NCBI GenBank assembly: GCA_035573715.1
Contig: DATLZZ010000025.1
Coordinates: forward strand, 124,001-188,000
DNA length: 64,000 nucleotides
Direction of reading: 5' to 3'
Origin: JACPRL01 sp035573715
Lineage (GTDB): Bacteria; Acidobacteriota; Terriglobia; Acidiferrales; 2-02-FULL-67-57
Below, piece by piece: positions 25,732 to 33,918 of the stretch (its first letter is position 1; each line of letters begins with the position of its first letter). A program made the position numbers and the translations under genes. The notes under the pieces were generated by a model. It searched no databases, had not been told where the DNA came from, and worked only from the letters and a program-made list of their open reading frames with translations.

Positions 25732-26556
25732 TTATTCGGCCGGGGCGGGCGTGGGGGGTGCCTGTTGCAGTTCCTGGCGCAACTTATCGTACCGCTGGAA
25801 GTACTCGTCGGCCCGGTCGAGTGCCTCCTCGCGCTCCTGAGGAGTCTCGACGATATCCGCCTTCTGGCGCCAGATGAGGTTGATGTAGGCCAGCGCGTCC
25901 AGGTACTTGGGATTGAGGGCCAGCGCCTTCTCCAGCATCTGCTGACCTTCCTCGACGAGCGGGCCATTCACGGCGGCCAGGGCGCGGCGCTCGCGGGGAG
26001 GCAGCGGCTTGTCGGGCGCCAGGTTGCCCAGCTTGGCGCGCGCCTCCTGGTTGCGGGCGTAGGCGATGGTCCAGTCAATCACACCGATGGAGTAGTAGTG
26101 CTCGGGGTTGTTGGGATCGACTGCAATCAGCTTGCGGCGGTACTCCTTGGACTTCTCAAACAGCTCGAACTTCTCTTCCTGCTTCTGGGCGCCCCCGGCC
26201 ATGCCGTAGTAGAGGCTGGCGACGTAGGCCAGCGCGGTGGCGTTGTCCGGCTGGCGCTGCAGGACTTCTTCGAAAGCCGCGATGGCGGCCTCGCCGTTCT
26301 TCCGGTTTTCATCCGAGGGCGATCCGGGGACAAACTGGCTGGCGTAGGCGGTGGCCAGGTAGAGCCGGGCGTTGATGAGGTTAGGGTCGTATTCAATGGC
26401 GCGGCGGAAATGGTCGACCGCCTGCTCGTAGTTGGCGTTCTTGTAGGCGCGCACGCCCTTGTTGAGCTCATCGCGCGCGCGCAGCTTGTTGCAGCCGGCG
26501 AGCGGCGCAATCAGCAGCAGGATGAAGATAGCGAGCAGCCTGGCAGGGATACGCAT
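25732..26556 (-). CDS. TPR-repeat lipoprotein
   Basis: A 274-residue lipoprotein (lipobox PLAGC, Cys about residue 22) with tetratricopeptide repeats: VRAYKNANYEQAVDHFRRAIEYDPNLINARLYLATAY, then AIAAFEEVLQRQPDNATALAYVASLYYG and MLEKALALNPKYLDALAYINLIW. It probably scaffolds an envelope complex. It lies 50 bp downstream of exbD in the tonB-exb cluster, suggesting a link to that system, but the partner is unknown. Confidence 0.85.
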   Translation of the reverse strand: MRIPARLLAIFILLLIAPLAGCNKLRARDELNKGVRAYKNANYEQAVDHFRRAIEYDPNLINARLYLATAYASQFVPGSPSDENRKNGEAAIAAFEEVLQRQPDNATALAYVASLYYGMAGGAQKQEEKFELFEKSKEYRRKLIAVDPNNPEHYYSIGVIDWTIAYARNQEARAKLGNLAPDKPLPPRERRALAAVNGPLVEEGQQMLEKALALNPKYLDALAYINLIWRQKADIVETPQEREEALDRADEYFQRYDKLRQELQQAPPTPAPAE

Positions 26557-26606
26557 CGATGCGCTCCTACAGTGACTCCGGCGTTTGGGGCGAGCGGGCA
26601 GTCCGG

Positions 26607-27053
26607 CTACTCGCCCATTTCGACCTTCGAGGTAATCAGCCCGACCTTATCCACCCCGGAGAGCTTGGCGATGTCAATCGCCCGCGCCACCTGGGCGAAC
26701 TCCATGTTGTCCGACGCCTTGATAAACGCCACCCGTTCGGCGCGCTCTTTGAAGATGGTGGTCAATTCCGGCCCCAGCGTCTCCCAGGTGACGTCCTTCT
26801 GGTTGATCTTCAGGGCGACGCGGTTGCAGCCGCCGTCGGCGCATTCGAGCTGGATCACAATCACCCGGCTGGGGTCGGCCGGAGTATCCGGTGCATCCGG
26901 CGGAGGCGGCTGCGGCACCAGCGCTTCCAGACCCTTGGGGGTCAGCGGGGTGATGACCATGAAGATAATGATCAGCACCAGGAGAATGTCGATAAAGGGG
27001 ACGATGTTGGGCTCGCACATTGGCCCCTTGCCCTTGGCTACGGTAATGCCCAT
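26607..27053 (-). CDS. exbD: ExbD/TolR-type proton-channel subunit (second copy)
   Basis: A 148-residue inner-membrane protein with one helix carrying the proton-path Asp in NIVPFIDILLVLIIIFMVITP and a periplasmic domain ending AIDIAKLSGVDKVGLIT. A Pro/Cys-containing insert (PPPPDAPDTP, ECADGGC) distinguishes it from the copy next door. With ExbB it powers TonB. Two exbD genes behind one exbB are frequent in this type of cluster. Confidence 0.92.
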   Translation of the reverse strand: MGITVAKGKGPMCEPNIVPFIDILLVLIIIFMVITPLTPKGLEALVPQPPPPDAPDTPADPSRVIVIQLECADGGCNRVALKINQKDVTWETLGPELTTIFKERAERVAFIKASDNMEFAQVARAIDIAKLSGVDKVGLITSKVEMGE

Positions 27054-27065
27054 CGCGCTTTCTCC

Positions 27066-27521
27066 TTACGGCGTGCTGCTGCCGCCGGCCACCGGAACGG
27101 GGCGGCCCTTCTCGGTCTTCTCGGTGAGCAGGCCGATCTGGTCGACGCCGGTGACGCGGACCTCGTCCACCAGCGCCGTGACGCGGCCGTACTTGGCCCG
27201 CCGGTCGCTCTTGATGTAGACGATCTTGTTTTGCCGGGCGGCAATTCTGTCCTGGACCTCTTCCTTGACCTTCTCCAGCGCAATCTGCTCGGCGCCCAGG
27301 TAGATTTTGCCGTCGTTGGTGATGGCCAGCAGCACCGCGTCTTCCTTGTCGGCATCCTCCATGGCGGTGGGATTGTCCACCCGCGCCATGTCCACGCTGA
27401 CACCTTTCTGCAACATGGGCGTGACCACCATGAAGATGATCAGCAACACCAGCATAATGTCGGCCATGGGCACGACATTGATGTCGGCCGTGACCTCGGG
27501 GTTTACCGGTTTGTATGCCAT
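27066..27521 (-). CDS. exbD: ExbD/TolR-type proton-channel subunit (first copy)
   Basis: A 151-residue protein with TM motif INVVPMADIMLVLLIIFMVVTPML, including the conserved Asp, and a periplasmic domain with ITNDGKIYLGAE and VTALVDEVRVTGVDQIGLLTEK. It is directly adjacent to the exbB stop and 12 bp before the second exbD, so it is part of one transcript. Confidence 0.93.
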   Translation of the reverse strand: MAYKPVNPEVTADINVVPMADIMLVLLIIFMVVTPMLQKGVSVDMARVDNPTAMEDADKEDAVLLAITNDGKIYLGAEQIALEKVKEEVQDRIAARQNKIVYIKSDRRAKYGRVTALVDEVRVTGVDQIGLLTEKTEKGRPVPVAGGSSTP

Positions 27522-28244
27522 TTACTTCTGAGCCTTGCGGCGCAGGATGAAGTAGTTGACCAGCTCCTTGGAGCTGTTGTCCATCTCGACGTCGAAGGCT
27601 TCAATCTTGCCAGTGAAGTAGTTGAAGGCCCACACCGCTGGGACAGCGACGAACAGGCCCAGACCGGTGGCCACCAGCGCCTCGGCGATCCCGCCGGCCA
27701 CCGCGGTCAAGCCGGTGGCCTTCTGAGCGCTGATTTCGTGGAAGGCGTTGATGATGCCCACCACGGTGCCGAACAGGCCGACGAAGGGGGCGGTGGCGCC
27801 GATGGTGGCCAGCGAGCCCAAGCCGCGCTTGAAGTTGGCGTGGGTGATGGCCACAGAGCGGTCGAGGGCGCGCTTGCTGGCTTCAATGATCTCGTCTTCC
27901 GGCAAGCCGCTGCCGGCGGAAGCCTGAAAGTCGGCCAGGCCGGAGGCCACCACCTGCGCAATGTGGCTCTTCTTGTTGCGCTCGGCGATGCGGATCGCCT
28001 CGTCAATCTTGCCGTCCTTCAGCGTGCCGGCGACTGCTTGGACGAAGTAGCGTGACTGCTTGCGCGCGGCCGAGTAGGTGAAGCCGCGGTCGAACATCAC
28101 GCCGAACGACCAGATGGACATGGCGACCAGAATGATCACCACGATGCGCGCCGGCCAGCCCATCCGCGCCCACATCGAGAAGAGGTCCCACGTCACTTCC
28201 TGCTGAAACAGCCAGAAACCCAATGAATAAACAGTGGCAAGCAT
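27522..28244 (-). CDS. exbB: ExbB/TolQ/MotA-type proton channel protein
   Basis: A 240-residue inner-membrane protein with three membrane segments. Its signature is FVGLFGTVVGIINAFHEIS...GGIAEALVATGLGLFVAVPAVWAFNYF, which forms the proton channel with ExbD. ATG 28244 is supported by GGAGGA upstream; the longer frame to 28433 lies in the tonB gene and its gap. It sits between tonB and the two exbD genes. Confidence 0.94.
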   Translation of the reverse strand: MLATVYSLGFWLFQQEVTWDLFSMWARMGWPARIVVIILVAMSIWSFGVMFDRGFTYSAARKQSRYFVQAVAGTLKDGKIDEAIRIAERNKKSHIAQVVASGLADFQASAGSGLPEDEIIEASKRALDRSVAITHANFKRGLGSLATIGATAPFVGLFGTVVGIINAFHEISAQKATGLTAVAGGIAEALVATGLGLFVAVPAVWAFNYFTGKIEAFDVEMDNSSKELVNYFILRRKAQK

Positions 28245-28302
28245 GTTGATTCGTTCCTCCTGGTAATCGGCCGGCCACGCGACCGGCCAGTACTTTCTCT
28301 TT

Positions 28303-29043
28303 CTAGAACATCCTGAACCTGACGATGATGACGGTCTCCACCTCCACCGGCTCGTTGTTGAGCACCGTGGGCTGGTAGCGCCACTGCTGGACGGCCTGCA
28401 GGGCCGCCTGTACCAGCAGTGGATGGCCTTCAATCACCCGCAGGTTCTGAATCGTGCCGTCCTTGGCAATCACCGCCTCCAGCTTGACCTCCCCCTGGAT
28501 GCGCGCCTGCCGGGCCAACGGCGGATACACCGGATCGACCTTGTTGATCAACCGCGCGTCCTGAACGCCGGTGCTGACGCGGATGCGCTGCGGGGTCACC
28601 TTGGGCGGCGGCGGAACGGCCGAGGGAACGCCTCCCAACACTCCGCCCAGCACGCCGCCGATTTGCCCGCCGGGAACGCCGCCCGGGACGCCGCCCGGGA
28701 CGCCCACCGCGCCCGTGTCTTCAATCGGATCTTCCTTCAGGATGACGATTTCCTTGGGGATTTCTTTCGGCGCCCGCAGCCGGCCGGCGTCCATCAGGCT
28801 GGTGCGACGGACGCGCTTGATGGGTTGCGCTGCGGCCGCCGGAGGCGGCGGCGGAGGAGGCGGCGGAGGCGCGGCCAGCCAGGTGCTGCTCAGACCCTTC
28901 AGGTCGATGGCTTCGGTGTAGAGCAGCGGGATGAGAATGAGGATGCCGACGAAGAGAGTCTGCAGCGTGAGCGACAGCACGAAGGCCAGCGGATTGGCTT
29001 TCTTCCTTTTTACGGGAGAGGACTCCAGCATATCCTCGAACAT
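28303..29043 (-). CDS. tonB: energy transducer TonB
   Basis: A 246-residue TonB with one N-terminal membrane helix (about residues 20-42), a run of ten prolines and a Gly-Val-Pro-rich spacer (repeats of VPGG/VLGG around 28640-28710). The C-terminal domain has DPVYPPLARQARIQGEVKLEAVI and ALQAVQQWRYQPTVLNNEPVEVETVIIVRF. It passes proton-motive energy to outer-membrane receptors such as the one at 53750-56335. ATG 29043 is preferred over a GTG at 29049 because AGAGG lies 9 nt before it. Confidence 0.92.
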   Translation of the reverse strand: MFEDMLESSPVKRKKANPLAFVLSLTLQTLFVGILILIPLLYTEAIDLKGLSSTWLAAPPPPPPPPPPAAAAQPIKRVRRTSLMDAGRLRAPKEIPKEIVILKEDPIEDTGAVGVPGGVPGGVPGGQIGGVLGGVLGGVPSAVPPPPKVTPQRIRVSTGVQDARLINKVDPVYPPLARQARIQGEVKLEAVIAKDGTIQNLRVIEGHPLLVQAALQAVQQWRYQPTVLNNEPVEVETVIIVRFRMF

Positions 29044-29045
29044 GG

Positions 29046-30293
29046 TCACCGCCTCTTCCTGCCGGCTTCTTTTACTCTGGGTTCTTCCACCGGCATTCGG
29101 TCAACCTTGATCGGGGTGGCCGTGCCCGTTCGGCCCTTGCCCCGGCCTATCCATCCTACCACAATCGGGCTGGCAATGAAGATGGAAGAATAAGTCCCTA
29201 CGATAATCCCCACGACCAGGGTAAACGCGAACCCTTTGAGCACCTCTCCGCCGAGGAGGAATAATGCCACAAGAGACATCAGGGTTGCCAGCCCTGTGAG
29301 GATGGTGCGGCTGAGGGTTTCATTGAGGCTGCGATTAACAAGCTGGGGGAAGGGTTCGTGGCGCCGCAGCCGCAAGTTTTCGCGAATGCGGTCGAAGTTA
29401 ACCACCGTATCGTTCATCGAATAGCCGACCAGGGTCAGCATGGCGGCCACAATGTTGAGGTCGAATTCATAGTTGAAGAGGGAGAGGAAGCCGAGCGTGA
29501 TGAGGACGTCGTGGAAGGTCGCGATCACCGCCGCCGTTCCGTACACCCATTGGCGGAAGCGCAGCCCGATGTAGATGAGCATGCCCGCGAGCGCCAGCAC
29601 CGTAGCCAGCAGGGCCTGCCGGCGCAACTGCTGGCCGACTTTCGGCCCGACGACTTCGACGTTGCGCACCACGAAGGGCGAGAGGAAGCCGTCCTTCTCC
29701 AGCGTCGTCACCACCACCGGCGGCACTCCTTCGAGACCCTGCAGCTCGCCAATGCTTCGCAACAGCCCTCCCCGTTGGTTATCGCGGTACCGCGTGATTC
29801 GTTCCGCAATGTCGCGATAGCGGGTCTCGGCTTCCGTCGGCTGGCCGGAGAGACCGATGGGGTCGCGCTTGAGGAGTTCGCCCGCCAAGGTATCGGTGCC
29901 GATGTTGTTGACCGCGATCTTATCGGCAGGAACCTGGTAGGTGGTTCGCAGGCCGTTCAGGATCGCCTGGCGGCCGGCGTCCAGGGCTGGCTCGTCCGCG
30001 GCCTGCATATCGAGGCTGATGATGACCTCGTGGTTCTGCGGCGGGCCGTACTGCTGGATGGTGGTGGCGGTAACGCCCTGCTGTTGCAGGCCGTCGCGCA
30101 GGCGGTCGAGATCGGGGGCCTCCGCAAACTTCACGTAGACCAGCGTCCCGCCCTTGAAGTCGATGCCCAGCCGCGGCCCGCCCTTGACCCCCAGCGAAAC
30201 TGCACCCGCCAGAATCAGGAGCAACGACGCCGTAATCCAGTGCCACTGCCAGCGCAGAAAGTTGAAGTTGGGATTCTTCAGCAGTTCGAACAT
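29046..30293 (-). CDS. secF: protein translocase subunit SecF
   Basis: SecF with SecD uses proton-motive force to pull proteins out on the periplasmic side. The 415-residue protein has LGIDFKGGTLVYVKF, a large periplasmic region, and the later TM block GYSMNDTVVNFDRIRENLR...RSLNETLSRTILTGLATLMSLVALFLLGGEVLKGFAFTLVVGIIVGTYSSIFIASP. It is 1 bp from secD. The periplasmic loop is longer than in E. coli SecF (about 323 residues). Confidence 0.95.
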   Translation of the reverse strand: MFELLKNPNFNFLRWQWHWITASLLLILAGAVSLGVKGGPRLGIDFKGGTLVYVKFAEAPDLDRLRDGLQQQGVTATTIQQYGPPQNHEVIISLDMQAADEPALDAGRQAILNGLRTTYQVPADKIAVNNIGTDTLAGELLKRDPIGLSGQPTEAETRYRDIAERITRYRDNQRGGLLRSIGELQGLEGVPPVVVTTLEKDGFLSPFVVRNVEVVGPKVGQQLRRQALLATVLALAGMLIYIGLRFRQWVYGTAAVIATFHDVLITLGFLSLFNYEFDLNIVAAMLTLVGYSMNDTVVNFDRIRENLRLRRHEPFPQLVNRSLNETLSRTILTGLATLMSLVALFLLGGEVLKGFAFTLVVGIIVGTYSSIFIASPIVVGWIGRGKGRTGTATPIKVDRMPVEEPRVKEAGRKRR

Positions 30294-30294
30294 T

Positions 30295-31947
30295 TCAGAT
30301 GCTCAGTGCGGCCATCTTCGGGCGACGGCTGACCAGGAACTCGAAAATCGCCCGCGACAGATAAATGCCCGTAAACAAGTTGGAAGCCAGTCCGATGGTC
30401 AGGGTGACGGCGAAGCCTTTGATGGGCCCGGTGCCGAAGGTAAACAGAAACAGGGCCGAGACGATGGTGGTCACGTGGGTGTCGAACACGGCCACCCAGG
30501 CGCGATCGAAGCCGTTTTCGATGGCGCTGATGATGCTCTTGCCGGCGCGCAACTCCTCGCGGATGCGTTCGAAAACCAGCACGTTGGTATCCACCGCCAT
30601 GCCGATGGTCAGGGCTACACCGGCAATGCCGGGCAAGGTCAGCGTCGCGCCAAAGTAGGCCAGGGCCGCCATCAAAATCACCAGGTTGAGCGCCAGGCCC
30701 AGGATGGCGTTGATGCCCGAGAGACGATAGTAGAACAGCATGAACACCGCCACCGCAATCAGCCCGGCCACCGAAGCCAGGAAGCCGGCGCGGATAGAGT
30801 CAGCTCCCAGCGACGGGCCCACCGTTCGCTCTTCCAGGTACTTGATGGAAGCGGGCAGGGCGCCCGAGCGCAGCACCAGTGCCAGGTCGGTGGCGCACTG
30901 CAGACTGAACTGGCCGGTGATGCGGCCGGAGTCCTCGATGCGCGACTGAATCGTGGCCACCGACTGAATCTTGTTGTCCAGCACCACGGCCAGCGGCCGG
31001 TTGATGTTCTGCTCGGTGAAGGGGCCGAAGCGGGCGGCGCCGTCGCGGCTGAGCGAGAACGCCACCTGATAGGCCCCGGGCATCTCCGGGTTGACCTCGG
31101 AGCGCGCATTGCGCAGGTCGCGCCCGGTGACCGCCGCCGAGCGGGTCACCAGATACCACTGCGGGTTGGGATTGACGGTGGTGGCGCAGACGTCAAGGTG
31201 CGGCAGCAGCATCCCGTCGGGCGGCAGAATGCCGCCGAACTTGGCCAGGCCCTCGCTCTCGCTGGTAAAAGGGCCTTCTTTGACAAGCTTGATTTCCAGC
31301 AACGCCGTCGATTGCAGAATGTTCTTCACCCGCGCCGGGTCGTCCACGCCGGGGAGCTGCACCAGGATCTGGTACTCCCCGGCGCCGCCGTGCTCGGCGA
31401 TGGTGGGCTCGGCGACCCCCAGACTGTCCACGCGGCGCCGGATGGTTTCCATGGCGGCGCGCAAGGTGTCCTGGCGGATTTGCGCCTGGTAGGAGGGAGT
31501 CATCTCCAGCACGTAGCCGCTCTGGTCACCGCCCAGCGAACCCAGGATGTACGCGCCCTGGTATTGGGCGGTGAGGAACTCGCGGGCCTTCTGGAGTTGC
31601 TCGGCGGGGATGCCGGTAATCTGTACGCGGGTCAGGTCGGTTTTGCGCACCGCCTCGTAGGTAATGTTCTGCTCCCGCAGGGCGGTTTTGAGGCGCTCGG
31701 CGAGCTGGTCGGTCTCTACGTTGATGGCGTCTTCGACCTGCACTTGCAGGATGAGGTGCATGCCGCCGCGCAGGTCCAACCCCAGGTTGATGCGGCTGCC
31801 GACGTTTTCCTTCAGCGCCGTGAGGCTGGTGGGGAAGCGGAACCGGGTCTTGGCGTCGGCGCCTTTGTGGAAGCAAGTCAGGCCGACGACGCAGGCGAGA
31901 ATCACGCCAAAGATGACGGTCGCTTTTGTCCCCAGGTTCGTGCCCAT
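30295..31947 (-). CDS. secD: protein translocase subunit SecD
   Basis: A 550-residue SecD with NLGLDLRGGMHLILQV near residue 50, the P1 periplasmic domain (RRRVDSLGVAEPTIAEHG, ILVQLPGVDDP), and the C-terminal six-helix block including GIAGVALTIGMAVDTNVLVFERIREELRAG and FGTGPIKGFAVTLTIGLASNLFTGIYLSRAIFE. The yajC-secD-secF order is the standard one. Confidence 0.96.
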   Translation of the reverse strand: MGTNLGTKATVIFGVILACVVGLTCFHKGADAKTRFRFPTSLTALKENVGSRINLGLDLRGGMHLILQVQVEDAINVETDQLAERLKTALREQNITYEAVRKTDLTRVQITGIPAEQLQKAREFLTAQYQGAYILGSLGGDQSGYVLEMTPSYQAQIRQDTLRAAMETIRRRVDSLGVAEPTIAEHGGAGEYQILVQLPGVDDPARVKNILQSTALLEIKLVKEGPFTSESEGLAKFGGILPPDGMLLPHLDVCATTVNPNPQWYLVTRSAAVTGRDLRNARSEVNPEMPGAYQVAFSLSRDGAARFGPFTEQNINRPLAVVLDNKIQSVATIQSRIEDSGRITGQFSLQCATDLALVLRSGALPASIKYLEERTVGPSLGADSIRAGFLASVAGLIAVAVFMLFYYRLSGINAILGLALNLVILMAALAYFGATLTLPGIAGVALTIGMAVDTNVLVFERIREELRAGKSIISAIENGFDRAWVAVFDTHVTTIVSALFLFTFGTGPIKGFAVTLTIGLASNLFTGIYLSRAIFEFLVSRRPKMAALSI

Positions 31948-31956
31948 GGTCAGAGG

Positions 31957-32277
31957 TTAACTTTTGGCTTCCTCTTTCTGCGATTGTATGCCGGCGATGG
32001 CGCCGCGGGCGATTTCGACGCGCACCTGATCGGCGATGCGCACCTGCACCACGTCATCCTTCAAACCCACCACTGTGCCGTAGATGCCCCCGCTGGTCAG
32101 CACGCGGTCACCCGGCTTGAGCGCCGCCAGCATCTGCTGCTTCCGCTTGCGCTCCCGCTGCGCCGGCAGAATGAGCAGGAAGTAGAAAATGACCAGGACG
32201 AGCAGGAAGGGAACCAGCGTCGCCCAGCCGCTTGGCTGCTGCCCCTGAAGCCACAGGGCAGCCAACGAAAATGGCAA
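31957..32277 (-). CDS. yajC: preprotein translocase subunit YajC
   Basis: YajC is a small partner of SecDF. One membrane helix (WATLVPFLLVLVIFYFLLILPAQRERKRKQ) is followed by the family block LKPGDRVLTSGGIYGTVVGLKDDVVQVRIADQVRVEIARGAIAGI. The frame opens with GTG at 32292, but the GGGGAGGG ribosome-binding site lies after that GTG and suits a TTG at 32277 (106 residues). A terminator for tgt ends exactly at this point, so yajC-secD-secF-tonB may have their own promoter or depend on read-through. Confidence 0.9.
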   Translation of the reverse strand: MPFSLAALWLQGQQPSGWATLVPFLLVLVIFYFLLILPAQRERKRKQQMLAALKPGDRVLTSGGIYGTVVGLKDDVVQVRIADQVRVEIARGAIAGIQSQKEEAKS

Positions 32278-32290
32278 ACCGTCCCTCCCC

Positions 32291-32333
32291 ACAAAAGAAA
32301 TCCTGCCCCCGACCGCTGCTCGGGGCCAGGATT
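32291..32333 (-). terminator. rho-independent terminator after tgt
   Basis: Read on the minus strand, AATCCTG-G-CCCCGA pairs with TCGGGG-CAGGATT (arms at 32333-32320 and 32312-32299) with one bulge and a 7-nt loop, followed by TTTCTTTTG. It lies directly before the yajC start. Confidence 0.7.
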
Positions 32334-32491
32334 CAATCGAATCTCCCGATACACTCGGGAGGCAAGCTGCATCCCAGAAACCTTAGAATGCCCGACGCCG
32401 CGGAGGCTGTCAAGGCCACTCGGCCCGTCGAATGGCCCCTATCGCACGCCCTCCTGCTGTTCAGTCACCACCGCAAATGCAATCCTTCACG

Positions 32492-32542
32492 ATGTCATTC
32501 CCGGTCTGCCCCGACGCCAGTCGGGGCGGGCGAGGAATCTGC
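32492..32542. repeat. intergenic palindromic repeat, family A copy 1
   Basis: Layout is TGTCATTCC, then a perfect 7-bp stem (CCCCGAC/GTCGGGG, 4-nt loop), then GAGGAATCTGC. The same layout recurs at 44807-44858 with a different stem, so only the ends are conserved. It ends 10 bp before the tgt stop codon. The remaining gap 32334-32491 holds a 7-bp hairpin (CTCCCGA/TCGGGAG at 32343-32361) and no gene. Confidence 0.65.
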
Positions 32543-32551
32543 TTGGGTGTT

Positions 32552-33844
32552 TCAGACTTCTTGGCCCGCCTCGGCGGCTCGTAGCTGATCGGCAAGTTGG
32601 TCGAGCGTGCCGGTACGGATGGCGGTGCGGATGCGGCGCATCAGGTCGAGATAGAAATGCAGGTTGTGGTGGGTGGCGAGGGTGGCCGCGAGGATTTCGC
32701 CGGCGTTGAACAGGTGCCGCAGGTAGGCGCGCGAGTAGCGCCAGCAGACGGCGCAGGCGCAGTTCTGATCGAGCGGGCGCGGGTCGCGGGCGTATTGCGC
32801 GTTGCGGATGTGCACCACGCCGGTGGAGGTGAACAGATAGCCGTTGCGCGCGTTGCGCGTCGGAAGCACGCAGTCCATCATGTCGACCCCGCGGCGGACG
32901 TACTCGATGAGGTCAAGCGGATAGCCGACGCCCATGACGTAGCGCGGCTTGTCTTCGGGCAGCTTCTCGATGGTTACGTCGGTCATTTCGTAGCTGAGCG
33001 CCGCCGGCTCGCCCACCGCCAGCCCGCCGAGGGCGTAGCCGGGGAAGTCCATCTCCAGCAGGCGCGCCACGCACTCGCGCCGCAGGTCGGCAAACATCCC
33101 GCCCTGCACGATGCCGAACAAGGCCTGCGACGCAGTGCCCTCAGGGGCCAAAGCCCCGAGTGGGTGGCCTTCGCTTTCGTACGGGCTGAAGCCCGTACTT
33201 TCCGAAGCAATCCCAGCTCGCGATGACGGTGCTGTTTGGGAGGGGCGGGGTTTCAACCCCGCCGTCCGGCGGCTCTTTCGCTTGTCGGCTTTAGCCGCTG
33301 AAGTCATCCGCTGGAAGGCTTCTTGCGAGCGGCGGGCCCAGCGTAGAGTGAGCTCCATCGAGCGGCGCGCCTTTTCGTGGGTGGAAGGATAGTGCAGGCA
33401 TTCGTCGAGCACCATGATGAGGTCGGCGCCGAGCGCCACCTGCACTTCGATGGCTTTCTCAGGAGAGAGGAACTGCGGGCTGCCGTCCAGATGCGAGCGG
33501 AAGCGGACGCCCTCTTCGTTGACGGTGCGGATGGAGTTCATCGAGAAAACCTGAAAGCCGCCGCTGTCGGTCAGCAGCGCCCGCGGCCAGGCCATGAAGC
33601 GGTGCAGCCCGCCCAGCTCGCGGATGACTTCGTGCCCAGGGCGGAGAAAAAGATGGTAGGTGTTGGCGAGCAGGAGTTGAGCGTCAAGCTGCTCGAGCAA
33701 CGGCTGCGGCATTGACTTGACGCTGGCCGCGGTGCCCACCGGCATAAAGACCGGCGTGTCCACGGCGCCGTGGGCGGTGTAGAGCCGGCCAACGCGAGCG
33801 CGCGAGCGCGGGTCGCGGGCGACGATTTCGAAGCGGAAGCTCAT
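32552..33844 (-). CDS. tgt: queuine tRNA-ribosyltransferase with a 58-residue insertion
   Basis: Tgt exchanges guanine 34 for the queuosine precursor preQ1. The 430-residue product keeps LTDSGGFQVFS (Asp93), GIVQGG, the nucleophile region MDCVLPTRNARNG and the zinc site CACAVC...H. Residues 181-238 between RRSQEAFQRM and QALFGIVQGG are extra; without them the length is the usual 372. The insert is encoded by clustered palindromes (33131-33304) and is rich in Ser, Lys, Arg and Pro. The start at 33844 is by alignment; queF, also for queuosine, is at 56461. Confidence 0.93.
   Translation of the reverse strand: MSFRFEIVARDPRSRARVGRLYTAHGAVDTPVFMPVGTAASVKSMPQPLLEQLDAQLLLANTYHLFLRPGHEVIRELGGLHRFMAWPRALLTDSGGFQVFSMNSIRTVNEEGVRFRSHLDGSPQFLSPEKAIEVQVALGADLIMVLDECLHYPSTHEKARRSMELTLRWARRSQEAFQRMTSAAKADKRKSRRTAGLKPRPSQTAPSSRAGIASESTGFSPYESEGHPLGALAPEGTASQALFGIVQGGMFADLRRECVARLLEMDFPGYALGGLAVGEPAALSYEMTDVTIEKLPEDKPRYVMGVGYPLDLIEYVRRGVDMMDCVLPTRNARNGYLFTSTGVVHIRNAQYARDPRPLDQNCACAVCWRYSRAYLRHLFNAGEILAATLATHHNLHFYLDLMRRIRTAIRTGTLDQLADQLRAAEAGQEV
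33131..33304. repeat. cluster of four palindromes inserted in frame in tgt
   Basis: Perfect inverted repeats: GGGGC/GCCCC at 33144-33157, GTACGGGC/GCCCGTAC at 33179-33198 (4-nt loop), GGCGGGGTT/AACCCCGCC at 33244-33263 (2-nt loop) and CGGCT/AGCCG at 33286-33297. The span is exactly 174 bp (58 codons) and coincides with the residues that interrupt the Tgt family alignment, so it behaves like an inserted repeat array. Confidence 0.8.
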
Positions 33845-33918
33845 CGAGCGGCGTTTGAATGATAGCAGAGGCAAGGAAGCAAACAGACACGGAGGCAGGC
33901 TATTCGTCTCCTCTCCGT

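Noticed and set aside
30154..32709. Plus-strand open frame of 851 codons opposite secD and yajC.
   Set aside because: SecD and YajC on the minus strand are certain; the shadow has no motifs and crosses a terminator.
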